This document shows, piece after piece, positions 36,089 to 43,215 of a DNA stretch of 64,000 nt. Location of the stretch: contig JAJCXM010000005.1 in NCBI GenBank assembly GCA_029263455.1, positions 1-64,000 of the forward strand, read 5' to 3'. This DNA comes from Holophagae bacterium (GTDB lineage: Bacteria; Acidobacteriota; Holophagae; Acanthopleuribacterales; Acanthopleuribacteraceae). A program made the position numbers and the translations under genes. The number at the start of each line of letters is the position of its first letter. Position 1 is the first letter of the stretch. Below the pieces are notes generated by a model that was not told where the DNA came from, did not search any database, and was given only the letters and a program-made list of their open reading frames with translations.

Positions 36089-36460
36089 ATGTCGTTATCT
36101 ATGTTGTGTGTTTTGTTAACCGGCCTTTTGCCCATCCTGCTCACCGGGGCTGCAAAATTTGCCGCAAATGGGTTTGACAATCGTGAACCACGCCCGTTCC
36201 TGGATTCACAGACCGGCTGGCGAAAACGCGCGCATTGGGCTCATTTAAATGCCTTTGAAGCCTTCCCCCTATTTGCGTTTGCGGTCATTATGGCCCATTT
36301 GAATCAGGCCAACAGCGCAGCAGTCGACAGCATATGTTTGCTGTTCTTACTTTTTAGAGTCCTGCATGCGTTTTTCTACATCGCTAATTGGGCGACGTTA
36401 AGAACCATGGCTTGGGTGGGTGGACTGGCATGTGTGTTTGCACTGTTCACTGTCACATAA
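36089..36460 (+). CDS. MAPEG-family membrane protein
   Basis: 123 residues, ATG after AAAGGATG. Four hydrophobic segments; the family signature NGFDNREPRPFLDSQTGWRKRAHWAHLNAFEAFPLFAFAV (Asn, Arg-rich first loop and HxNxxEA) is evident, followed by RVLHAFFYIANWATLR. The fold is that of microsomal glutathione transferase and related enzymes. Bacterial members are mostly uncharacterised. Downstream of the YdcF-like gene by 11 bases. Confidence 0.9.
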   Translation: MSLSMLCVLLTGLLPILLTGAAKFAANGFDNREPRPFLDSQTGWRKRAHWAHLNAFEAFPLFAFAVIMAHLNQANSAAVDSICLLFLLFRVLHAFFYIANWATLRTMAWVGGLACVFALFTVT

Positions 36461-36532
36461 ACAAGGCCCCACCTTTTCGCTCGACAGCAAGACTGACACA
36501 AGAGAAGATAGGTCATATTCGAGGAGGGTGAT

Positions 36533-37054
36533 GTGAGAACGATCGGTTTGTTTCTTTTATTCGTGGGGGCTAGTTGTGCGGTTAAACAGCAAACTGAGAC
36601 GCCCAAGCAAGTAGATGCCTCCTTTGAGATTCGCTACACAAATTACTCCAAAGGTTTTAAGTGGCGCGGAATATGGGTCGACAAGATGGGTCAAGTTTAT
36701 CAATACGACGCAACCGAGTTGGGGCTGGAAGGACAAAAGAAAGCTAAATCTGCGGCCTCAACGTTTGAGGTATTACAGCCTTATTTGAATCGTGTTTCTC
36801 AAGCGGACATGCATGTCGTTGCCCAATGTGCGGAGGGCCTATCCGTTGCGGCTACGGCCAAATTCAGTGAACGCCGCCTTGTCTGCTTTGATTACGGTCA
36901 AGTTCTTTTTCTGGGTTACCAAGGCGACCAAGAAGCCGTCACGCTCTTAGAGTCAGGTGATCACATTCACGAGAACCTGACCAAAGAAGCCCAAGATACA
37001 GTCAAATGGATGAAGACCTTGGATGCAGCTTACGCTGATATTCCTTGTAAGTAG
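36533..37054 (+). CDS. Putative lipoprotein, unknown function
   Basis: GTG start preceded by GAGGAGGGTGAT. 173 residues; the signal peptide ends VGASC, a fair lipobox, so the mature protein is probably lipidated. The body has strands such as FEIRYTNYSKGFKWRGIWVDKMGQVYQYD and a region with two cysteines (VVAQCAEG... RRLVCFDYGQVLFLGYQGDQEAVTLLESGDHIHENL). I recognise no family. Isolated by 70-base gaps on both sides. Confidence 0.7.
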   Translation: MRTIGLFLLFVGASCAVKQQTETPKQVDASFEIRYTNYSKGFKWRGIWVDKMGQVYQYDATELGLEGQKKAKSAASTFEVLQPYLNRVSQADMHVVAQCAEGLSVAATAKFSERRLVCFDYGQVLFLGYQGDQEAVTLLESGDHIHENLTKEAQDTVKWMKTLDAAYADIPCK

Positions 37055-37098
37055 CCTTCTCTTCCAGTTCTGAATCGGTAATTCTTTCGCCTTTTCTT

Positions 37099-37380
37099 GT
37101 GGTCATTAGACACAAACGCTTTCGCTCCCGTATCGGTAAGTGGAGGACGAAATTGCGCGATTGGTCCCAACTATCCGAGACGGTACTTGCTGAAATCGAT
37201 GCTCGTCAAAAGCGAGTCAGAGTTCGGAAATTCGTTATTTCGTGCGTGCTCTTGATCTGGATTCTGGCCATGGTCTGGCCCGTTAACCAACCCCTTATTT
37301 ACGACACGCCGGCCTTTACTGCTCAGTTAAGCGATGGTTCCACATTCATTATGTTCGAGGTTGAACCACGTCATGAATGA
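37099..37380 (+). CDS. Small membrane protein at head of second secretin locus
   Basis: 93 residues, GTG start; no strong ribosome site. A very basic N-terminus (VIRHKRFRSRIGKWRTK), a helical stretch LSETVLAEIDARQKRVRVRK, one membrane span at residues ~50-65 (ISCVLLIWILAMVWP), and a short extracytoplasmic tail. It overlaps the next gene by eight bases, so the two are coupled and belong to the locus. I do not recognise the family. A cytoplasm-facing assembly or anchoring role is only a guess. Confidence 0.6.
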   Translation: MVIRHKRFRSRIGKWRTKLRDWSQLSETVLAEIDARQKRVRVRKFVISCVLLIWILAMVWPVNQPLIYDTPAFTAQLSDGSTFIMFEVEPRHE

Positions 37381-37921
37381 TGGTTTTCCGATCAACCTAG
37401 TCGTTGATCGTCATCCTCCCCAAGACGCCTGTTTTGAGAATTGGAGTGTAACCACGGTTGGCTACAAAAGCGAAGGAATAGGTGAAATCGATTGCCTTCT
37501 TGACGTCACCAATCGCATGTCAACTGCCACAATCGAATGGCGCTTGATCCGTGCAAGTATGGAGGAACGACAAGATAACCTGTATCCAAAAACCCAATTA
37601 ACGGCGCAAATGCAGAACATGTTGCGCTTTGAACACTATTACGTGCAAGCCTTGACACTGGTGGTATTAGGTGGATTCGTCCCTAAAACAGTGCCCCTGG
37701 GGCCACTTGAATTGCAAGGCTTACCCATGAGTCCCAAGCAAAGTGACGAGCTGCTCATCTTTGACCCATTCATCATTCGCGACCGCGAACAGTCATTAGT
37801 GCTTGTAAGAACAAGGGTTCAATTACGTGCAAATCGCGATTTCTTTCTGGGATTAGGTCGACAGGGCGAACGTGAATTGAGTATGCTCTCGGCGAGGTTC
37901 AATCGGGTGGGCAATGGCTAA
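37373..37921 (+). CDS. Unknown protein of the second secretin locus
   Basis: The ATG at 37373 overlaps the preceding stop; its own stop overlaps the GspF-like gene. 182 residues without a signal peptide or clear membrane span. A motif-free mixed fold: WSVTTVGYKSEGIGEIDCLLDV, MLRFEHYYVQALTLVVLGGFVP, QSLVLVRTRVQLRANRDFFLGL. The strict overlap on both sides with the locus genes indicates a shared function, probably a cytoplasmic component. No family recognised. Confidence 0.6.
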   Translation: MNDGFPINLVVDRHPPQDACFENWSVTTVGYKSEGIGEIDCLLDVTNRMSTATIEWRLIRASMEERQDNLYPKTQLTAQMQNMLRFEHYYVQALTLVVLGGFVPKTVPLGPLELQGLPMSPKQSDELLIFDPFIIRDREQSLVLVRTRVQLRANRDFFLGLGRQGERELSMLSARFNRVGNG

Positions 37922-39122
37922 CTTTCGCGTAAAGGTAGGTTCGGGCAACGGTGAAGTTGTGATCAAAGAGGCTGTCGGCCCAACCGCGGCTGTGGTGCGG
38001 GAGAAATTCTTGGACGACGGCTATTTCGTTTTCAACATAAGCAGAAACTGGTCGATTAACGACATTAGCCAACTAGGACGCAAGCTTTCGACACGTCAGT
38101 TCATCCTTTTCAATCGCGAGTTCAGAGGGTTGGTCAAAGCAGGGGTACCCGTCGTCGAGGGTCTAAAAATGGTCGTCGAGCGCCAGAAACCGGGCGCTTT
38201 ACGCGCCATGTTAGGTCAGGTACACGACCGTCTAATTCAAGGCGATCCCCTGTCACAAGCCTTTGCTGGCTTCGAAGGACTTATCCCTGCGTATTATCCA
38301 GCGTTGCTTGTCGCTGGAGAACAGTCTGGTCGCCTACCGGAAGTACTTGAACGATTCATTAGCCAAGAAACGCGCATGCAAAAGATGCGGAGCAAATTCC
38401 GTAACGCGTTAACTTATCCGCTCTTTTTATTAGTGGTGGGCATGGCCGCGCTATATGTGATCCTTGGTCGCGCAATGCCCCAATTCGCAGGACTCTATCG
38501 AGATTCAGCTCAGGATCTGCCATTAGCCACAGAAATCGTGATGGCGCTAGGCGATATTGTGTCGCAACACGCGGGCACCATTGGCCTAGCCATGTTAGGC
38601 CTGTTTGCCTTGTTGATTTATGTGTTTAAGAGCGGTTGGGGCCAGCAACTGATAGAGAGGGTTATTTGGCGTATTCCCATCATTGGCAGTCTTTGGCGCC
38701 TGCAAAACCAAAATGCATTTGCCTGGACCATGAATATGTTGCTGGCTGGAGGCGTACCTGTCCCTGAAGCGATGTTGGTAGCCGCTCGTTCGGCCGCATC
38801 GCCCAAAGTCCGTGCCCAAATTCTGGCAGCACAAGCAGCCGTGGTAACAGGCTCAAGTCTAGTCCAAGCGATCGATGATCACGTCGAGTTTGAAGACGTT
38901 CTGGGCGACATGGTCAAGATCGGTGAATCTACAGGGACCCTGGACGAGATGCTGGCATACGTCGCCGAAAACGGTGAAGAACACGCGGGTGATCAACTGG
39001 AACTCATCAGCAATGTCTTCGCCCCTTTCTTATTGCTGCTAGTCGGTGTCACGATTGCGGCTTTGGTGATGGCAATGTACCTGCCGATGTTTGGTGTCGC
39101 GGATCTGATTTCAGGACCTTGA
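37914..39122 (+). CDS. GspF/PilC-like platform protein of the second locus
   Basis: 402 residues. An N-terminal ~55-residue domain (FRVKVGSGNGEVVIKEAVGPTAAVVREKFLDDGYFVF) precedes two GspF repeats: FILFNREFRGLVKAGVPVVEGLKMV with LLVAGEQSGRLPEVLERF, and NAFAWTMNMLLAGGVPVPEAMLVA with MVKIGESTGTLDEMLAYV. Membrane spans lie near residues 170-190, 222-240 and 372-395. It would anchor the assembly ATPase encoded eight bases downstream. Distinct from gspF at 24482, with little block identity beyond family motifs. Confidence 0.93.
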   Translation: MANFRVKVGSGNGEVVIKEAVGPTAAVVREKFLDDGYFVFNISRNWSINDISQLGRKLSTRQFILFNREFRGLVKAGVPVVEGLKMVVERQKPGALRAMLGQVHDRLIQGDPLSQAFAGFEGLIPAYYPALLVAGEQSGRLPEVLERFISQETRMQKMRSKFRNALTYPLFLLVVGMAALYVILGRAMPQFAGLYRDSAQDLPLATEIVMALGDIVSQHAGTIGLAMLGLFALLIYVFKSGWGQQLIERVIWRIPIIGSLWRLQNQNAFAWTMNMLLAGGVPVPEAMLVAARSAASPKVRAQILAAQAAVVTGSSLVQAIDDHVEFEDVLGDMVKIGESTGTLDEMLAYVAENGEEHAGDQLELISNVFAPFLLLLVGVTIAALVMAMYLPMFGVADLISGP

Positions 39123-39129
39123 GGAGACG

Positions 39130-40710
39130 ATGGTGAATACACAGCAGGATGCCAAAAGCTTAGCCACCCAACATGGGTTGCCTTTTCGTGATCTCGCCCA
39201 TTTTGTCTTAAGCGGCGATTTGCTGGCGTTAATGCCTGTCGATTACATGATTAGGTACACATGCCTGCCCTTGGGTGTCGAAGGCAACCAGCTGCTTGTG
39301 GCTCTGGCCGATCCAACCCTGCTGGATCATCTAGACGAACTCGAAGTCTTGGTGGGCCGCCGTGTCACACCCGTCATGGCACCTAAGGAACATATCCAAA
39401 AAGTACTGAAAGAGTCGCAAAGCTCAAGGCGGGTACTGCAAGAAGCCACCTCCGATTTCCGCATGAAATTCAGTGATGTTAGCGAAGAAAACGACGAGGT
39501 GCTTGACGCTTCGCGTTTAGTAAACGACGGATCACCGTTGGTTCGTCTAGTAGACACCACTATTTACAATGCCTTGGAACGACGCGCCTCCGACATACAC
39601 ATCGAGACCGCCGCAGAACAGGTATGCATCAAATTCCGCATCGACGGTGTTCTGTATCAAGCGATGGAACCCATCGACAAGCGTCATCATGTCACCATCA
39701 TCTCGCGCATTAAAGTCATGTCCCAGTTAGACATTGCCGAAAAACGTGTTCCGCAGGATGGACGTTTCAAACTACGGATCAAGGGTCGCGTGATTGATTT
39801 CCGCGTATCCATAATGCCTACCATTCACGGTGAAGACGCCGTCATCAGAATCCTGGACAAGGAATCAACCACCGATCATTTCACCGCACTCGATTTGGCC
39901 GTACTCGGTTTTGACGGCAATCTGCTACGTGATCTTCGTCGTGTCATACGCGAGCCCTATGGCATGGTACTGGTTACGGGCCCAACCGGAAGCGGAAAAA
40001 CAACCACCTTATATGCTTGTCTCACCGAGATCCAAAACAGTGAAGACAAGATTATCACCATCGAGGATCCTGTCGAGTACCAACTAGGTGGCGTCACTCA
40101 GATCCCAATCAACGAAAAGAAAGGGCTCACCTTTGCGCGCGGGTTACGGTCGATTCTGAGACACGATCCTGACAAGATCATGGTAGGTGAAATACGCGAT
40201 ACCGATACCGCCCAAATCGCCATTCAATCAGCCCTAACCGGGCATCTAGTGTTCACCACCGTCCATGCCAACAATGTGATCGATGTGATAGGGCGTTTTG
40301 TGAATATGGGCGTGGATCTGTATAACTTCGTTTCTGCACTCAACGGCGTAGTCGCCCAACGTTTGGTGCGCTTGATTTGCAGTAAGTGCAAAGAGCCAAC
40401 CACCTTAACCACCGAACAATTAGAATCATCTGGGTTACCCGCTGATCTGGGTCGAGAAGTCATTTTTTATCAGGGCCGTGGTTGTTTGGCATGTCACGGT
40501 ACAGGCTACCGCGGTCGTACGGTCATCGCAGAAATGTTACAGGTCAATGACGATGTGCGTCAGGCGATTGTTGAGCGACGTCGTATCTCGGAGTTGAAGT
40601 CTTTGGCAGTTAAGTCCGGAATGCGATTCCTGCGCCAAGCGGCTGTAGCCAAATTACGGGAAGGTGTCACCACGTTGCATGAAATCAATAAAGTTACATT
40701 CATTGAATAA
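39130..40710 (+). CDS. GspE/PilB-like assembly ATPase of the second locus
   Basis: 526 residues, start after GAGGAGA. N-terminal GspE domain (~10-100; DAKSLATQHGLPFRDLAHF), then SPLVRLVDTTIYNALERRASDIHIET, Walker A GPTGSGKTTT near residue 284, DPDKIMVGEIRD, TGHLVFTTVHANNV, the tetracysteine zinc motif CSKC ... CLAC, and the C-terminal RRRISELKSLAVKSGMRFL. It should drive assembly of the pilin-like proteins encoded at 45498-46898. It retains all catalytic motifs, so the second locus is not a relic. Confidence 0.95.
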   Translation: MVNTQQDAKSLATQHGLPFRDLAHFVLSGDLLALMPVDYMIRYTCLPLGVEGNQLLVALADPTLLDHLDELEVLVGRRVTPVMAPKEHIQKVLKESQSSRRVLQEATSDFRMKFSDVSEENDEVLDASRLVNDGSPLVRLVDTTIYNALERRASDIHIETAAEQVCIKFRIDGVLYQAMEPIDKRHHVTIISRIKVMSQLDIAEKRVPQDGRFKLRIKGRVIDFRVSIMPTIHGEDAVIRILDKESTTDHFTALDLAVLGFDGNLLRDLRRVIREPYGMVLVTGPTGSGKTTTLYACLTEIQNSEDKIITIEDPVEYQLGGVTQIPINEKKGLTFARGLRSILRHDPDKIMVGEIRDTDTAQIAIQSALTGHLVFTTVHANNVIDVIGRFVNMGVDLYNFVSALNGVVAQRLVRLICSKCKEPTTLTTEQLESSGLPADLGREVIFYQGRGCLACHGTGYRGRTVIAEMLQVNDDVRQAIVERRRISELKSLAVKSGMRFLRQAAVAKLREGVTTLHEINKVTFIE

Positions 40711-40719
40711 GGTGAAGTT

Positions 40720-41499
40720 ATGGCTGTAAAGACGTCACAGTGGATCTACGTAAGTCGCAATAGCATTCAGTCAAATGTGCCTACCCCTTGGCGAAAAGAT
40801 TGGACGCAACCCGAATTACCTGAGCCGCAAAAAATCGTCGACTGTTTGGACGAACACCAAATGGACAGCGGCAAAGCTGCCCTGTTATTAGATGAATCCT
40901 GGCAACGCCCGCTCCGCCTTGAACGCGAATCGAACATCGCCAAGAAGGACTTGGATGCATTCGTGCGTTGGCGCCTAAAACGCTACTTACCTTATGCCAT
41001 CGAACAAGCGTTGGTTCGTTATGTGGCTTTAGGAGTTAGCGAACAAATCTTAGTTACTAGCCTGCCAAAACCTTGGGTCGACGGCGTCTACGAGGCATGT
41101 GCCAAACGTGGCACCCAGCTCGGCTTCATAGGGGGACTTTCAAGTCTCTTCCTAGGACTAAAATCCTATGCCAATACCTGCGTTGTCGCTATCTATGCGG
41201 ATAGTTACGTGGTGATTGAATTTGATCGCAAAGCCAGGTTCTTAGATTACACCCATCGGCATTTGCCTGAAACAGATCAGGCCAGCATTGATATTGATAC
41301 TTTGGTTGACCGTGACTTGTCTGGCCTCAACGCGCCACGTCTCCAGCTCTTGAATTTCGAAGCCAAACACACGCATGACTGCCAACTCATTGCCCAGCGG
41401 CTAACGGACCTGAATAAACAAACATCGATCGTGTCCGCCCGCGCTAGCTTGATTGAGATGGTCACAGAGCATCTGGCCGCCGAGGTGTCTTTCGCATGA
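40720..41499 (+). CDS. Divergent PilM/GspL-type cytoplasmic protein
   Basis: 259 residues, soluble. Position directly before PilN- and PilO-like genes and the segments SGKAALLLDESWQRPLRLE, KKDLDAFVRWRLKRYLPYAIEQALVRYVALG, EQILVTSLPKPWVDGVYEACAKRG and CVVAIYADSYVVIEF fit an actin-like PilM fold. ATP-binding glycine motifs are not obvious. It would link the ATPase to the inner-membrane PilN-like protein. Ends overlapping the next gene (ATGA). Confidence 0.7.
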   Translation: MAVKTSQWIYVSRNSIQSNVPTPWRKDWTQPELPEPQKIVDCLDEHQMDSGKAALLLDESWQRPLRLERESNIAKKDLDAFVRWRLKRYLPYAIEQALVRYVALGVSEQILVTSLPKPWVDGVYEACAKRGTQLGFIGGLSSLFLGLKSYANTCVVAIYADSYVVIEFDRKARFLDYTHRHLPETDQASIDIDTLVDRDLSGLNAPRLQLLNFEAKHTHDCQLIAQRLTDLNKQTSIVSARASLIEMVTEHLAAEVSFA

Positions 41500-42059
41500 A
41501 CCATCCACTTAATTTTTCGCCACATCCTTTCCGAGGACACAACCCCAAGCTCTATGGCATTTGGGCACTCAACTTGGGTCTCTTAGTTGCCGGCATTTGG
41601 GCAGCATCAGTTTGGTTGCAATTGCGCGGCGACAATAGTCAATCCCACGCTCAGCTTTCGCTCCTGCAAACAGAGGAACAGCAAATCGCTCAAGACATGA
41701 GCCATGCGCTGACTAAGCTAGGTACGATTAACCTGAAAAGTTACAACAAAGAGATGGAACAGTATGGCTCAATCCAACAATCGTTAGACAGCAACTGGGT
41801 ACAGCTTCTGGATGACCTTGCCAGTCTCGTCAACGAAGATGTGCGGATTATGCGTATCCAGTCCGGCGAGGCCAGCGGCCAACAGGACATGCCACTCACC
41901 CTTCGAGGCGAATCCAGAAATAAAGACGCTCAACTGCAATTCATTCGCGCCATTCAAGCCCATCCGTCATTTCGCGATGTACGTTTTGACTTAGAGTCCT
42001 ACGACCAATCCAGAATACGTTTTGAACTGCGTTTTGCCTACCGAGGAGGTGCCGTTTGA
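41496..42059 (+). CDS. PilN-like inner-membrane alignment protein
   Basis: 187 residues: short cytoplasmic N-terminus (NHPLNFSPHPFRGHN, resembling the PilN INLLP motif), one span (~22-42, LYGIWALNLGLLVAGIWAASVWL), a coiled coil (~50-95), and a ferredoxin-like PilN domain (SLDSNWVQLLDDLASLVNEDVRIMRIQSGEA... LQFIRAIQAHPSFRDVRFDL). Overlaps both neighbours by four bases. Expected to pair with the PilO-like protein. Confidence 0.8.
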   Translation: MNHPLNFSPHPFRGHNPKLYGIWALNLGLLVAGIWAASVWLQLRGDNSQSHAQLSLLQTEEQQIAQDMSHALTKLGTINLKSYNKEMEQYGSIQQSLDSNWVQLLDDLASLVNEDVRIMRIQSGEASGQQDMPLTLRGESRNKDAQLQFIRAIQAHPSFRDVRFDLESYDQSRIRFELRFAYRGGAV

Positions 42060-42613
42060 GCCGTTTCCTATGGTCGTGGCCCATACAGTTGACGATCACG
42101 ATTTTGCTCTTTGTCACGTTGGCACTGATCTGGTTTTTAGCTGTGGGTTCTGAGCAAAACCTTAAGTCAGATTCAGCCGGCCACTTGGACCTAGCGCGTC
42201 TAGAAATGAGGCAAGCTCGTCGGGATGCGGCGCGCCTCAAGCAAGCGTTAGATCGTTATGACAATAACCGAGACCAGATACGTTACCTCAAGGACCAGTT
42301 CCTGACTCGAAAAGATGAACGGGTCGTAGAGATTTCCAAGGCATTGAACGACCTTGCAAAAACCTATCAAATTGGCATCGACGAGGTTCGTTACACCTCA
42401 GCAAATAGCCAAAACAAGGATTTGGAGCTCTACCGAGTCGAATTCCCTATGCAGGGTCGTTACCGAGACTTACGCAATTTTGTACATGACATTGAGGGCT
42501 CAGATTTGCAACTGATGGTCAAGCAAATTGAAGTCGAAGAATCGACGGAATATCAAGGCGCCGTGCGCGCCCGCTTGAGCTTAGCCACCTATTTCGAACG
42601 GAGCCAGCCATGA
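42056..42613 (+). CDS. PilO-like inner-membrane alignment protein
   Basis: 185 residues; TTG start overlapping the previous stop. One span (residues ~9-30, LTITILLFVTLALIWFLAVG), a long coiled coil (~40-90), and a ferredoxin-like PilO domain (QIGIDEVRYTSANSQNKDLELYRVEFPMQGRYRDLRNFVHDIEGSDLQLMVKQIEVEES). Gene order after the PilN-like gene supports the call. Overlaps the PilP-like gene by four bases. Confidence 0.8.
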   Translation: MSRFLWSWPIQLTITILLFVTLALIWFLAVGSEQNLKSDSAGHLDLARLEMRQARRDAARLKQALDRYDNNRDQIRYLKDQFLTRKDERVVEISKALNDLAKTYQIGIDEVRYTSANSQNKDLELYRVEFPMQGRYRDLRNFVHDIEGSDLQLMVKQIEVEESTEYQGAVRARLSLATYFERSQP

Positions 42614-43206
42614 ATTCGAAACGCATACGATGGCTCGCAATGCTCGCAGCTCTCTTGCTCATCGCCAACATTGCCACTCGCTTTGGCGGCGACGAACAAC
42701 GCGAGTTCGGCTGGTCAGCTGATAACCGGCCCTCGCTCAAGGAGCCAAAAGTCGCACGCACTTTGGACCAACTTACGAATCACACCTTGCTGCAATTTAA
42801 AGACGCACAAGTTGAGCAGACCCACGAACAGCAAGGAAGAAACCCATTCGAATTTGGCGTTGACCGCAAACTAGCTCAACAAAGAGCACAACAACAGGAA
42901 TCCATGCGTCAGTTAGCGGCCATGGAAGCGATTATCCAGGACGCTTCTCAGGCGGATGAATCGGTTGAAGAGAGAGCCGTATTTGACGGTATCGTTCTAG
43001 GCGTTTTTCAAGACACTGAAGACGGCTCTCGTCGTGTCGCTTTGAAACATGACGACATCGTTTGGGTTTTGGGAAGTGGCGAACGAATCAAGAATCTATA
43101 TGAGGTGCGCGCGATTAGCGATCGCCAGGTGATTATGATCCACCTTGCACAAGACGAAGAAATAACCATTTCTTACGCTGAAGAATCACCAGCAGGGCGC
43201 TGGTAA
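42610..43206 (+). CDS. PilP/GspC-like periplasmic linker protein
   Basis: 198 residues. N-terminal span or signal (residues ~6-20, IRWLAMLAALLLIANIA), a Gln-rich helical linker (QQRAQQQESMRQLAAMEA, ~85-110), and a C-terminal beta domain (VFDGIVLGVFQDTEDGSRRVALKHDDIVWVLGSGERIKNLYEVRAISDRQVIMIHL) matching the PilP/GspC homology region. It should tether the inner-membrane complex to the secretin encoded ten bases downstream. No PDZ domain. Confidence 0.75.
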   Translation: MNSKRIRWLAMLAALLLIANIATRFGGDEQREFGWSADNRPSLKEPKVARTLDQLTNHTLLQFKDAQVEQTHEQQGRNPFEFGVDRKLAQQRAQQQESMRQLAAMEAIIQDASQADESVEERAVFDGIVLGVFQDTEDGSRRVALKHDDIVWVLGSGERIKNLYEVRAISDRQVIMIHLAQDEEITISYAEESPAGRW

Positions 43207-43215
43207 GGAGCAAAC

